Source of the DNA: an uncultured Clostridia bacterium
GTDB taxonomy: Bacteria > Bacillota > Clostridia > TANB77 > CAG-508
Reading direction: 5' to 3'
Assembly (NCBI GenBank): GCA_904419095.1
Contig: CAJFQT010000002.1
Coordinates: 1-33,916 of the forward strand
DNA: 33,916 bases
In this document: one piece after another, positions 18,111-27,367 of the stretch
Layout: each line of letters starts with the position of its first letter
Position numbering within the stretch: the stretch's first letter is position 1
Notes under the pieces: model-generated
Told to the model about the DNA's origin: nothing
Seen by the model: the letters and a program-made list of their open reading frames with translations, nothing else
Database searches by the model: none
Program-made: the position numbers and the translations under genes

Positions 18111-18430
18111 CAATTTGTGGTTTGAAAATAGAAGGCTGATTGGTGTTTGGGTTGTTTTAGGTAGAGTATAAATTGGGTACGTTGCCCGCTCCTGGAGGTA
18201 TGTATATAAAATATTTATTCCACTCCTCGGCTTGTTACATTGCCTACGCCTTCTAAGCCTAAAATAAACGAGCCTCTCGTTACATTCTTCACGCTTCCTC
18301 ATTTATTTTAGTCTAAGAAGGCGTACGACAATTCCACGGCACACTCGTCGTTACATAAATATTTTATATACATACCTCCTAACGCTGACTGAGCTACTGT
18401 TTTTGCCTTCTATTTTCAAGTTACAAATTG
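18111..18430. mobile_element. Nested inverted-repeat (MITE-like) element, about 320 bp
   Basis: Three pairs of arms share one centre: 18111-18136 with 18405-18430 (23 of 26), 18194-18218 with 18355-18379 (25 of 25, starting GGAGGTATGTATATAAAATA), and 18245-18272 with 18298-18325 (25 of 28). No protein is encoded. It fills nearly all of the 18099-18471 gap. Its sequence differs from the element at 6056-6268, so it represents a separate family. Confidence 0.7.
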
Positions 18431-18471
18431 AAAAGAAGCTTTTAATAATTACGAGGAAGGAGAATGAGATA

Positions 18472-19401
18472 TTGTTGGAAAAATATAAAGTAAAATCTCC
18501 AGTTGCAATATTACTTTTTAACAGAGTCGAAAACACCAAAAAACTTTTTAACATTATAAAAAAAGTAAAACCAGAAAAACTATTTCTCATCGCAGATGGT
18601 CCAAGAAAAGAAAATAAAGAAGACACTATTAAATGCGAAGAAACAAGAAAAATCTTTGACAACATTGATTGGAACTGCAAAGTTTATAAAAAGTTTTCTG
18701 ACAAAAATTTAGGCTGTGCAAAAAATGGATATACAGGATTTAGTTGGGTATTTGAAAATGTAGAGGAAGCTATTTTTTTAGAAGATGACTGTATACCAGA
18801 CATAAGCTTTTTCAAATTCTGTGACGAATTACTAGAAAAATATCGAAATGATAGCAGAATAATGCTAATTAGTGGAACAAATCAATTAGGAAATTGGAAA
18901 AAAACAGATTATAGCTATCACTTTTCAAGATTTGGTGGAATTTGGGGTTGGGCTTCTTGGAGGAGAGCTTGGAAATATTATGATTTTGATATGAGACTCT
19001 GGAATGATAAAGAAGTTAGAAAAAATTTAAGAAAGCAATTGAACTTTTTTCAATATATTTCACGTAGGGATATTTATAATCAAATATATAATAAAACAGC
19101 CAAGTTTAGTTCTTGGGCTTATCAATGGGGATTTGCTAGAATTGTACAATCAGGGCTTGCTATTTCACCTTGTGTAAATTTAATAACCAATATTGGGTCT
19201 GGAAATGACGCTACAAATAACAAGAAAAAATCTTCTGTTTCAAACTTAAAATCATTCGAAATGAAATTTCCACTCAAACATCCTCAATTTGTTTTGCCAG
19301 ATGTGGAATATGACAAGAAAATTTATAACAAAATTCAAGGGTCTAATTATAGAATTTTAAAAAATTATTTATCTTATAGAGTTAAAAGAGTTTTGAAGTA
19401 A
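18472..19401 (+). CDS. GT-A fold glycosyltransferase (GNT-I/HlpA-like)
   Basis: About 309 residues. KSPVAILLFNRVENTKKLF near the start is the family's first strand, followed by FLIADGPRKENKED. NLGCAKNGYTGFSWVFENVEEAIFLEDDC contains the metal-binding acidic triad LEDDC. FGGIWGWASWRRAW is the acceptor-side tryptophan-rich loop. The reading frame is open back to 18403, but that part lies in the inverted-repeat element. A TTG at 18472 with AGGAAGGAG nine bases upstream is the best start; TTG 18475 is the alternative. The product adds a sugar to the polysaccharide; donor unknown. Confidence 0.82.
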   Translation: MLEKYKVKSPVAILLFNRVENTKKLFNIIKKVKPEKLFLIADGPRKENKEDTIKCEETRKIFDNIDWNCKVYKKFSDKNLGCAKNGYTGFSWVFENVEEAIFLEDDCIPDISFFKFCDELLEKYRNDSRIMLISGTNQLGNWKKTDYSYHFSRFGGIWGWASWRRAWKYYDFDMRLWNDKEVRKNLRKQLNFFQYISRRDIYNQIYNKTAKFSSWAYQWGFARIVQSGLAISPCVNLITNIGSGNDATNNKKKSSVSNLKSFEMKFPLKHPQFVLPDVEYDKKIYNKIQGSNYRILKNYLSYRVKRVLK

Positions 19402-19509
19402 AGGATTTCTCAGAACGAAGTTTATTTTAATTGTATCAGGGAAATTGATTGGTATTGAATTAATATTAAAATATAAAAGTTAAAATCAGCTTTGTAGAAA
19501 AGGGGAAAG

Positions 19510-20859
19510 ATGGAAAAAAATATTACCTTAAAAAATATTTTTGGAAATAGTATGTGGCAAATTGGAGAAAAGATTATAACAATGATTTTCTCTGTTTTTG
19601 TTACTTCTATTGTTGCCAGATATTTAGGAACAGAAGACTATGGTTTTGTAAATTATATTATTTCAATTGTGATGCTTTTTACAACTTTTTCTACTTTAGG
19701 AATGGAAAAAATCACCATTAAAGATATTATTGAAAGAGAAGAATCAGAAGAAAGAATTTTAGGTACAAGTTTTTATATTAGATTAATTGGTGGAATAGTA
19801 TTAATATTTATATCACAAATAACAATTTATATATTAGATGAGAAAAATATGTTGGCGCAGCTTTTGGGATTGATAATGGGATTATGCATGATTTTTAGAG
19901 CATATGAAGTTATAGAATATTATTTACAGTCTCAAATGAAACTAAAAACTATTTCAATAATAAGATTTTGTTCAACATTTTTTGTAGCGATTTTAAGAAT
20001 ATTAGTTGTTATTTTTGATTGGGGAATAGTAGGATTTACTGCAACATATTTATTTGATGCAATAATTGTAGCGGTGCTTTTAAAAATATGGTACAAGAAA
20101 AGAAAAAAACTTAAATTTAAGTTTAGTTTAGAATATGCTAAAAGAATTTTATCAAAATGTTGGTATGTGGCAATTAGTGGATTGATGGTTACATTATATA
20201 TGAGAATTGACCAAGTTATGCTTGGTTCAATGCTTGATAATAAAACTGAAAATGGTATATATTCAGCAGCTGTTAGAATTGCTGAAATCTGGTATTTTGT
20301 TCCAACTGCTATTATTTCAGCTTTTCAACCAGCAATTGTTATGAAAAAAAAGTATAGTGAAGAGCAGTATGAAAAATCTATGCAAAGATTATATGATATA
20401 GTGGCAATTGTTGGAATAGCTTTTGGAATTTTGATTACGCTTTTTGGAGATATTGCAGTTCAAATATTATATGGTGAGGAATATAAAGGTGCAACATCAA
20501 TATTAAAAATTAGTGTATGGGCAGGTTTATTTGCTACTTTAGGGACTGCTAGGTCTGTATGGCTTGTGAATGAGAATTTGCAAAAATATAGTTTGATTTA
20601 TACATCTATTGGTTGTGTTACAAATATAGTATTAAATTATTTCTTGATTCCTAAAATTGGTGCAAGGGGAGCAGCAATTGCTACACTAATTGCTCAGTTT
20701 GTAACAAATGTATTGGCATTAGTACCGTTTAAAAAGACAAGAAAATCTTCTACTATGATTTTGAAATCTATATTTTTAAATCAAACTGTGAAAGATGTTT
20801 TTAAAACTTTTAGAATTAGAATAAATAATTTATTTTTTAGAGAACAAGGGAGGGGTTAG
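19510..20859 (+). CDS. Wzx-like polysaccharide flippase (MVF/PST superfamily)
   Basis: 449 residues with about twelve membrane helices, the family standard. The N-terminus SMWQIGEKIITMIFSVFVTSIVARYLGTEDYGFVNY matches the family hallmark of an early amphipathic helix and ARYLG-x-x-x-YG. The loop MRIDQVMLGSM and the later LNYFLIPKIGARGAAIAT are also typical. It moves undecaprenyl-linked repeat units from the inner to the outer membrane leaflet. AGGGGAA precedes ATG 19510. With an initiating transferase and a polymerase in the same locus, it defines a Wzx/Wzy-dependent system. Confidence 0.92.
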   Translation: MEKNITLKNIFGNSMWQIGEKIITMIFSVFVTSIVARYLGTEDYGFVNYIISIVMLFTTFSTLGMEKITIKDIIEREESEERILGTSFYIRLIGGIVLIFISQITIYILDEKNMLAQLLGLIMGLCMIFRAYEVIEYYLQSQMKLKTISIIRFCSTFFVAILRILVVIFDWGIVGFTATYLFDAIIVAVLLKIWYKKRKKLKFKFSLEYAKRILSKCWYVAISGLMVTLYMRIDQVMLGSMLDNKTENGIYSAAVRIAEIWYFVPTAIISAFQPAIVMKKKYSEEQYEKSMQRLYDIVAIVGIAFGILITLFGDIAVQILYGEEYKGATSILKISVWAGLFATLGTARSVWLVNENLQKYSLIYTSIGCVTNIVLNYFLIPKIGARGAAIATLIAQFVTNVLALVPFKKTRKSSTMILKSIFLNQTVKDVFKTFRIRINNLFFREQGRG

Positions 20860-20968
20860 TAATCCTTCTAATTGAATATACACAACATCAGTAAGGAATG
20901 AAGATATTGTGATACAGAGTAAAGTTAATTTTTTTGAATATAAATGGTGTTTTTGAATAAAATGCAGT

Positions 20969-22114
20969 ATGGAAATATTAATCTCAATGTCAAGTTTAAA
21001 GTTATTTGGAAATTATCAAGAAGTATTAGTGATTTTATTTTTTATACTGTTTTTTTATATGTTATATAGATTTAAAAGAATAGTATTTAATGTAAATCTA
21101 CTAGTTCTTATCGGATTTTCATTAACATATTATTTAATTTCGCTTAAATATTCACAAGATGTAAGTCAAATATCAATTTACTGTATTTTGGCTTACTATA
21201 TAGGTTTAATGCTTGTTGCAGTAAATAAAAATAAGGATAAATGTATAATAAAATATACATATGCTATTGCAATTGGTTTTTTTATTCACGCAATGCTAAA
21301 TTATTTAGTAAATGTAAACTCAGATAGTAGAAATACAATAGACTTTTGGACACATGGGGTAAAGTCAGCAAGTTTGCAAGCTATAATGCTTACAATGATT
21401 ATGGGTACTAGTTTTTTTTCTTTAATTTGTTTGAAAGAAAAATGGAAAAAAATAATTTTTCTTATTTGTATTTTGTTTGCAATATTGTATGACTTAATTC
21501 TATCTACAAGAACACTGTTAATTGTTGGGGGGATTTCTATTGCTATATCATTTATAATGTTTGTAATTTTGAATTATAAAAATAATAGGCAAGAAATAAA
21601 TAGATGTCTTAAAACGATTTTCTTTTTGATGTTATTTGTTTTTATTTTTTATTCTATAAATTTTCTAGGAATAAAAAATGTAGTTAATGAATCTAATTTT
21701 TCTGCTAGAATGAGAAAAATAGATACAACAGAAGTTGATAAAGACAGAGTAGAAACTCAAATTTTATCAATTGGCAGTCTATTTGAATATCCAATGGGAG
21801 GAAATAATGAAGAAATTGGAAATTTAAAATATGCTCATAATATGTGGTTTGATGTTGCAAAACAAGCAGGAATTATTCCATTTGCATTGCTAGTTTCTTT
21901 TTTTGTTATTAACTTGAGAAATTTGTTTAATTTGATAAAAAATCCAAAAGTGAGTTGTGAGCTTAAGATTTTTTTAGTTGGAATTTATGTGGCTGTGTTA
22001 CTTAATTTTTTTGTTGAACCTATTATGCAAGGAGAACCTTTATTTTTTATAATGTTTTGTATGGTCATGGGAATGGTTGATGAAAGGCGAATTTTTGATA
22101 TCCATAAAGTTTAA
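20969..22114 (+). CDS. O-antigen ligase/polymerase-like membrane protein (WaaL/Wzy superfamily)
   Basis: 381 residues with about ten hydrophobic segments. It has a long hydrophilic loop after helix seven or so, beginning ESNFSARMRKIDTTEVDKDR. This is followed by LKYAHNMWFDVAKQAGIIPF, the H-N-x-(6-8)-G signature region of the O-antigen ligase superfamily. It could attach the finished polymer to an acceptor or act as an alternative polymerase. ATG 20969 has no convincing ribosome binding site. ATG 20987 is an in-frame alternative, so the N-terminus is uncertain. Last gene of the polysaccharide locus. Confidence 0.78.
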   Translation: MEILISMSSLKLFGNYQEVLVILFFILFFYMLYRFKRIVFNVNLLVLIGFSLTYYLISLKYSQDVSQISIYCILAYYIGLMLVAVNKNKDKCIIKYTYAIAIGFFIHAMLNYLVNVNSDSRNTIDFWTHGVKSASLQAIMLTMIMGTSFFSLICLKEKWKKIIFLICILFAILYDLILSTRTLLIVGGISIAISFIMFVILNYKNNRQEINRCLKTIFFLMLFVFIFYSINFLGIKNVVNESNFSARMRKIDTTEVDKDRVETQILSIGSLFEYPMGGNNEEIGNLKYAHNMWFDVAKQAGIIPFALLVSFFVINLRNLFNLIKNPKVSCELKIFLVGIYVAVLLNFFVEPIMQGEPLFFIMFCMVMGMVDERRIFDIHKV

Positions 22115-22122
22115 AAATAATC

Positions 22123-22151
22123 TTGATTTTTATGTAAATCTATGATAAAAT
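22123..22151 (+). promoter_or_regulatory. Sigma-A-type promoter upstream of pyrF
   Basis: TTGATT (22123-22128) and TAAAAT (22146-22151) are separated by exactly 17 bases. About 50 bases of leader follow before AGGAGG and the pyrF start codon. Confidence 0.65.
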
Positions 22152-22205
22152 TTTTATTGTAGCTATTTAAATATTTCCACATTAAAAATTTTAGGAGGAA
22201 AAAGT

Positions 22206-23132
22206 ATGAACATGAATGCTATGGAAAGATTAAACAAGGCAATTGCTGAAACAAACTGCCGGATAGTGGCTGGATTAGATCCAACCGTGGAAATTCTTCC
22301 AGCTTATATGCAAGGAAAGATTGTGGCTTCCAGTGATAAAGCATGGGAAGAAGCAAAAGTGATTGAAGAGTTTTGTAGGGATTATATTTGGACAATTTCA
22401 GATATTGTTCCGGCAATTAAAATCAATTCAGCTTTCTTCGAAAAGGAGCATTTACAGCCGGTTTTCAGAAGTGTTGCCAGATATGCAAAAAGTTTAAACC
22501 TTTATGTCATTGGTGACCTAAAGAGAGCTGATATTGGTTCAACTTCAAAGGCATATGCAGAAGCATGGCTTGGAGAAGACCAGCCATTTGATGCTATTAC
22601 TATCAATCCTTATTTTGGAACTGATGGTGTGAAGCCTTTGATAGAAATGGCAGCTGAGAATGAAAAGGGAGTCTTTGTTTTGGTTAAGACTTCTAATGAT
22701 TCTTCGGCGGAAATACAGGATCAGGTGATATTCGGGAGCAGAAACCCTGTGTATCATGAAGTAGCACATTTGGTGAATATGTGGGGAGCTTCTGTTTCTG
22801 ATGGATATTATTACAATCCTGTTGGAGCCGTGGTTGGAGCAACTCATCCTAAGGATGCAGAGCTCTTAAGAGCTTATATGCCAAACACTATGTTCTTAGT
22901 TCCTGGTTATGGGGCTCAGGGGGCAACAGCAAAAGATGTTGCTGTTAACTTTGATCAAAATGGATTAGGAGCTATAGTGAATTCATCACGAGGACTTATG
23001 TGTGCCTATAAAAAAGACAAATATAAAGAATTTGTAGGTGAATTTGGCAAAGGATGGGAAGAAGCAACTAAGGCGGCTTGCCTTGATGCAAAGGAAGACA
23101 TCAATAATGCTGTCAATCCTGAAATTAAATAG
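22206..23132 (+). CDS. pyrF: Orotidine 5'-phosphate decarboxylase, subfamily 2
   Basis: Last step of UMP synthesis; cytosolic TIM barrel. 308 residues, the length of the long PyrF subfamily. Motifs are VAGLDPTVEILP at the first strand, the catalytic lysine/aspartate cluster GDLKRADIGST (Asp104, Lys106, Asp109) and VPGYGAQGATAKDV with NSSRGLM near the end. AGGAGG precedes ATG 22206; it has its own promoter and terminator, so it forms a single-gene unit. Base composition and codon use differ from all neighbours: many C- and G-ending codons, and the only Arg CGG (codon 19) in an apparently intact gene here. This points to acquisition from a less A+T-rich relative. Confidence 0.95.
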   Translation: MNMNAMERLNKAIAETNCRIVAGLDPTVEILPAYMQGKIVASSDKAWEEAKVIEEFCRDYIWTISDIVPAIKINSAFFEKEHLQPVFRSVARYAKSLNLYVIGDLKRADIGSTSKAYAEAWLGEDQPFDAITINPYFGTDGVKPLIEMAAENEKGVFVLVKTSNDSSAEIQDQVIFGSRNPVYHEVAHLVNMWGASVSDGYYYNPVGAVVGATHPKDAELLRAYMPNTMFLVPGYGAQGATAKDVAVNFDQNGLGAIVNSSRGLMCAYKKDKYKEFVGEFGKGWEEATKAACLDAKEDINNAVNPEIK

Positions 23133-23145
23133 TAAATAGCGGTTT

Positions 23146-23176
23146 AAGGCGGAGTAATAAATTACTCTGCCTTTTT
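23146..23176 (+). terminator. Rho-independent terminator of pyrF
   Basis: Left arm AAGGCGGAGTAA pairs with TTACTCTGCCTT around a short loop (one G-T wobble), followed by a T-run at 23172-23176. A TGTTATAAT extended -10-like sequence just after it (to 23186) may start the murE transcript. The rest of 23187-23350 is A/T-rich leader. Confidence 0.85.
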
Positions 23177-23369
23177 CTGTTATAATTTAGTCTGGCATAA
23201 AAGTAAGACGTTAAAAAATTAAGTCTAAATGGTAATCTTTTTCTAAAGTTAACTTAGAAAAAATCATCAAAAACCTATACAAAATTGAAATTTAGTTATA
23301 TAATATACAAAAAATTAAAAGTAAAATTTTGCTTTTAAAACATATTAAAAATTGAAAGGATGATTCTAA

Positions 23370-24899
23370 ATGGAATTAAAAAGAATGCTAGTAGGCTTAG
23401 AAGGTCTAAAAGTAAAAGGAGATTTAAATCTAGAGATAAGTGGAGTTGAAAAAAATTCAAAAGAGGTTAAGGAAGGATATTTGTTTGTTGCAATTAAAGG
23501 GTTTTCAGTAGATGGGCATCAATATGTGAAATCAGCTATTGAAAATGGAGCAACAGCAGTAATGATAGAAGAAGGATGTGATTTTAAATCATTAGAAATA
23601 CCAGATAATATAACAGTTATAATGGCAAAAGATACTAGAGAAGGATTAGCAATAGTATCTGCAAATTTCTATGATAATCCATCAACAAAATTTAAATTAA
23701 TTGGTGTAACAGGAACAAAAGGAAAAACAACAACAACTTTTATGATTAAAGAAATATTACAAAAAGCAGGAAAAAAAGTAGGACTAATTGGGACAATTGC
23801 AACATATATTGGTGATAAGAAGATAAAAGATAGTGACAGAACAACACCAGAAAGTTTAGAATTGCAAAAGATGTTCAAACAAATGGCTGATGAAGGTGTA
23901 GAGGCTGTTGTAATGGAAGTTTCTTCACAAAGTTTAAAATTACATAGAGTTGACGGATGTAATTTTGATATAGTATTATTTACTAATTTTTCAGAGGATC
24001 ATATTAGTCCAAATGAACATCCAGATATGCAAGATTATTTACAATCAAAATTAAAATTATTCAAAATGTGTAAAACAGGTTTTACAAATGCAGATGACTT
24101 ACAAGGAGCAAAAATACCAAGTTTATTTCCAGATAGTGAAATTATAACTTATGGAATAGATAATTTTGCAAAAGTTACAGCAAGAGATGTAACAATTACA
24201 AATTCATATGTGGATTTTAGAGTTAAGATAGATGGAAAGAATGAAAGAATAAGAGTAAAAATACCAGGTAGATTTAGTGTATATAATTCACTTTCTGCAA
24301 TATGTGTTGCTCAAAAATTTGGAGTACCAGCAGAAGTTATAAAAGAAGCACTATTAGAAGTTAGAGTTCCAGGAAGATCTGAAATGGTAGATAATAAACT
24401 AGAAATTCCTGTTATGATTGATTATGCACATTCACCAGAAAGCTTAGAAAATATTTTGAAAGCTGTAAAAAGTTACACAAGAGGAATGGTAATTTGTGTA
24501 TTTGGTTGTGGTGGAGATAGAGATCCAGGAAAAAGACCAATAATGGGAGAAATTTCAGGTAAAATAGCAGATTATACAATTATAACATCAGATAATCCAA
24601 GAACAGAAGATCCACAAAAAATAGTAGATCAGATTGAAGAAGGGATAAAAAAGACAAAAGGAAAATATGAAGTTATAGTTGATAGAACAGAAGCAATAAA
24701 AACAGCTTTAAAAAAGGCTAATTATAAGGACATAGTAGTTTTAGCTGGAAAAGGTCATGAACCATATCAAGAAATAAATGGAATAAAACATCCTTATGAT
24801 GAAAGAGTTATTGTAAGAGAGCTTGCTTCAGAAATAGAAGAAGAAAAAGCAAAAAAAGAAAACAAAAAATCAAATAGAAATAGTAAAACTAATAAATAA
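23370..24899 (+). CDS. murE: UDP-N-acetylmuramoyl-L-alanyl-D-glutamate:meso-diaminopimelate ligase
   Basis: Adds the third stem-peptide residue to the cytoplasmic peptidoglycan precursor using ATP. The three Mur-ligase domains are visible: the N-terminal UDP-binding domain (about 1-105), the central ATPase with GVTGTKGKTTTT (Lys119) and MEVSSQSLKLHRV, and the C-terminal domain with DYAHSPESL, FGCGGDRDPGKRP and DNPRTEDP (408-415). DNPR marks enzymes that use meso-diaminopimelate rather than lysine, consistent with dapF and dapL in the window. 509 residues with a lysine-rich tail. First gene of a murE-mraY-ftsW-murG run that lacks murF and murD. Confidence 0.97.
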   Translation: MELKRMLVGLEGLKVKGDLNLEISGVEKNSKEVKEGYLFVAIKGFSVDGHQYVKSAIENGATAVMIEEGCDFKSLEIPDNITVIMAKDTREGLAIVSANFYDNPSTKFKLIGVTGTKGKTTTTFMIKEILQKAGKKVGLIGTIATYIGDKKIKDSDRTTPESLELQKMFKQMADEGVEAVVMEVSSQSLKLHRVDGCNFDIVLFTNFSEDHISPNEHPDMQDYLQSKLKLFKMCKTGFTNADDLQGAKIPSLFPDSEIITYGIDNFAKVTARDVTITNSYVDFRVKIDGKNERIRVKIPGRFSVYNSLSAICVAQKFGVPAEVIKEALLEVRVPGRSEMVDNKLEIPVMIDYAHSPESLENILKAVKSYTRGMVICVFGCGGDRDPGKRPIMGEISGKIADYTIITSDNPRTEDPQKIVDQIEEGIKKTKGKYEVIVDRTEAIKTALKKANYKDIVVLAGKGHEPYQEINGIKHPYDERVIVRELASEIEEEKAKKENKKSNRNSKTNK

Positions 24900-25066
24900 G
24901 AAATTATTTGAATCATATAATTAATAATAGAAGTACTAAAAGAAAGAAATTGTTATATTAATAAGAATTTAAAATATGCTTATTACTTATAACACATTTC
25001 TTGATTTATAGGGAGAAAATCCTTATATAATAACTAAAGAAATAAAAGCAGAAAGGTTTGAGAAAA

Positions 25067-26047
25067 TTGAGTTTTGAAATAACGATATTACTAATCACAT
25101 TTATAATATCTATTATATTAGCGACTATAATAATTCCAATGCTTAAAAAATTAAAAGTTGGGCAGATAGAAAGAGATGATGGTCCTGCATCTCATTTAAA
25201 AAAACAAGGGACACCTACAATGGGAGGAATAATAATAATAATAGCAATGATAATTTCTGTTATAGGTGCATATATATATTTATTAATAACAGGAAGGGTA
25301 GATATTGCTAAAAATTTAATTCCATTGCTATTATTAACAATAGGTTTTGGTGCAATAGGATTTATTGATGACTATAAAAAATTAGTATTGAAAAATACAG
25401 AAGGTTTAAAACCAAGTTATAAAATGTTAGGATTATTAATAATATCAGTTGCATATGTTTTATTTTTAACACAGGGTCTAGAAATTGGAACAGAAACATA
25501 TATTCCAATATTAAAAACATATATAACTTTGCCAAATTATATTTATGTACCAGCAGCAATAATTGTAATCTTAGCAACAACAAATGCTATTAATTTAACA
25601 GACGGAATAGATGGATTATCATCAAGTGTTTCTTCAATAATAATTACAGCTTTAACGGTAATAGGAATGAATATTGGAGTACCAGAAGTTTCCATATTTG
25701 GAAGCATTGTAATAGGAGCAACAATTGGATTTTTAATGTTTAACTTACACCCAGCAAAAGTTTTTATGGGAGATACAGGTTCATTACTATTAGGAGGAGT
25801 TGTATCAGGTTTGGCACTATATTTGAAAATGCCATTATTATTACTTGTGATTGCATTAATTCCAGTATTAGAAACATTGTCTGTAATAATACAAGTAGCA
25901 TATTTTAAGAAAACTGGAAAGAGATTTTTCAAAATGGCACCATTGCATCATCATTTTGAATTGTCGGGATGGAAAGAAAGTAAAGTAGTAATAGTATTTA
26001 GTTTGGTGACACTATTATTGTGTATATTAGGATTACAATTGATATAG
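25067..26047 (+). CDS. mraY: Phospho-N-acetylmuramoyl-pentapeptide-transferase
   Basis: Transfers phospho-MurNAc-pentapeptide to undecaprenyl phosphate, forming lipid I in the membrane. About 326 residues and ten helices. Signature motifs in order: GPASHLKKQGTPTMGG, FIDDYKKL, NAINLTDGIDGL (catalytic aspartates), FNLHPAKVFMGDTGSL and PLHHHFE. The start is a UUG: TTG 25067 has AAAGG ten bases upstream, while TTG 25058 is in the same frame but only one base from that site. The 158 bp between it and murE show no clear promoter. Confidence 0.95.
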   Translation: MSFEITILLITFIISIILATIIIPMLKKLKVGQIERDDGPASHLKKQGTPTMGGIIIIIAMIISVIGAYIYLLITGRVDIAKNLIPLLLLTIGFGAIGFIDDYKKLVLKNTEGLKPSYKMLGLLIISVAYVLFLTQGLEIGTETYIPILKTYITLPNYIYVPAAIIVILATTNAINLTDGIDGLSSSVSSIIITALTVIGMNIGVPEVSIFGSIVIGATIGFLMFNLHPAKVFMGDTGSLLLGGVVSGLALYLKMPLLLLVIALIPVLETLSVIIQVAYFKKTGKRFFKMAPLHHHFELSGWKESKVVIVFSLVTLLLCILGLQLI

Positions 26048-26138
26048 AATTATAATAAAAAAATAAAAAACTTAATAAAAATAAAAAAGAAAATATAGAT
26101 CAGAAGAACTACAAAAGAACAAACAAGGAGGTTTCTTA

Positions 26139-27276
26139 ATGGCAAAGAAGAAAAAAGGCAAGTTTTCAAGATTCTTAAATAATCCAATGGATTTTACTTT
26201 GCTTATAACTATAATTCTTCTGCTTGGAGTAGGACTTGTAATGTTATTGTCAGCAAGTTCTCCTTCAGCTTTAGCAGATACTGGTGATAGTTATAGATAT
26301 TTTAAGAGGCAATTATTATTTGCAATACTTGGATTAATAGCAATGTTTGCGATTTCAAAAATAGATTACAGATTTTATCAAAAATTTTACAAACAGGCAT
26401 GGTGGATTTCTTTAATATTATTGGCTGCAGTACTATTAATAGGAAGAGAAGTAAATGGTGCTAAAAGGTGGATTTATTTTACAGATACTTTATCAGTTCA
26501 ACCTTCGGAAATTGTAAAGTTTTTAATGATAGTATTTTATGCAGGAATATTAGTAAAAAACAGAGATGAGTTGCCAAAAGTCGGAAAAGGATTTGTAAAA
26601 CATTTTGCAATGATAGTTCCAATAATAGGATTGTTACTATTACAACCTCACTTTAGTGCATCAATAGTAATCTTAGGAATAATATCTATAATGATGATTG
26701 TAGCAGGATGTAAGTTTAAACATTTTTTGGGAGCAGGAAGTTTTTTAATTCCATTCATAATAATATTAGTAATAATTGAACCTTATCGTCTTCAAAGGGT
26801 ATTGACTTTCTTAGATCCATGGCAAGATGCTACAGGAGATGGATGGCAAGTAATACAGAGTTTATATGCTATAGGCTCAGGAGGACTATTTGGAGCAGGA
26901 TTGGGAGAAAGTAAACAAAAATACTTGTACATACCAGAACCACATAATGACTTTATTTTTTCAATAATAGGAGAAGAATTAGGATTTATAGGTTGTGCAA
27001 TAATCATAATATTATTTGCAATATTTATATGGAGAGGAATTTTAATTGCGATGAAATCACCAGATATGTTTGGGAGTTTGATGGCAGTAGGAATAACATC
27101 TTTGATTGCAATACAAGTAATAATAAACATTGCAGTTGTAACATCATCAATGCCTGCAACAGGTATGCCATTACCATTCTTTAGTTACCGGTGGAACCGC
27201 ATTATTTATATTATTGTGCGAAATGGGAGTACTACTCAATATTTCAAGAGCAAGTGCTAAAGCAACAGGAAAATAA
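26139..27276 (+). CDS. ftsW: SEDS-family glycosyltransferase (FtsW/SpoVE), 3' end shifted by +1 at a CGG codon
   Basis: Polymerises lipid II into glycan strands at the membrane with a partner penicillin-binding protein. About ten helices. FtsW/SpoVE/RodA motifs are NGAKRWI, QPSEIVKF, LLLQPHFSASIV, GLGESKQKYLYIPEPHNDFIFSIIGEELG and PATGMPLPFFSY. After FFSY the frame reads in-frame CGG (27189-27191) and continues as nonsense to a stop at 27260. Skipping C27189 restores GGTALFILLCEMGVLLNISR and a natural end at 27276, about 378 residues. Only this one base is wrong. AAGGAGG precedes ATG 26139. FtsW and SpoVE cannot be separated from this sequence alone; the mur context fits either. Confidence 0.88.
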
Positions 27277-27288
27277 GATAAAGTGAAA

Positions 27289-27342
27289 GTTAGGAATACA
27301 CCAAATTGTTCTAAGTTTCAGGAGCATTGGAGTGTTCCTAAC
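27289..27342 (+). other. Stem-loop between ftsW and murG
   Basis: GTTAGGAATACACC (27289-27302) pairs with GGAGTGTTCCTAAC (27329-27342) at 12 of 14 positions. No T-run follows, so it is not a standard terminator; it may be an mRNA-processing or attenuating structure before murG. Confidence 0.45.
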
Positions 27343-27367
27343 GTTTATAAAGAAAGGAAAGAAATTA

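Noticed and set aside
22260..22262. pyrF CGG codon as a third frameshift site
   Set aside because: The +1 frame meets TAG one codon later and the zero frame encodes a full-length PyrF, so here CGG must be read normally (or the gene fails).
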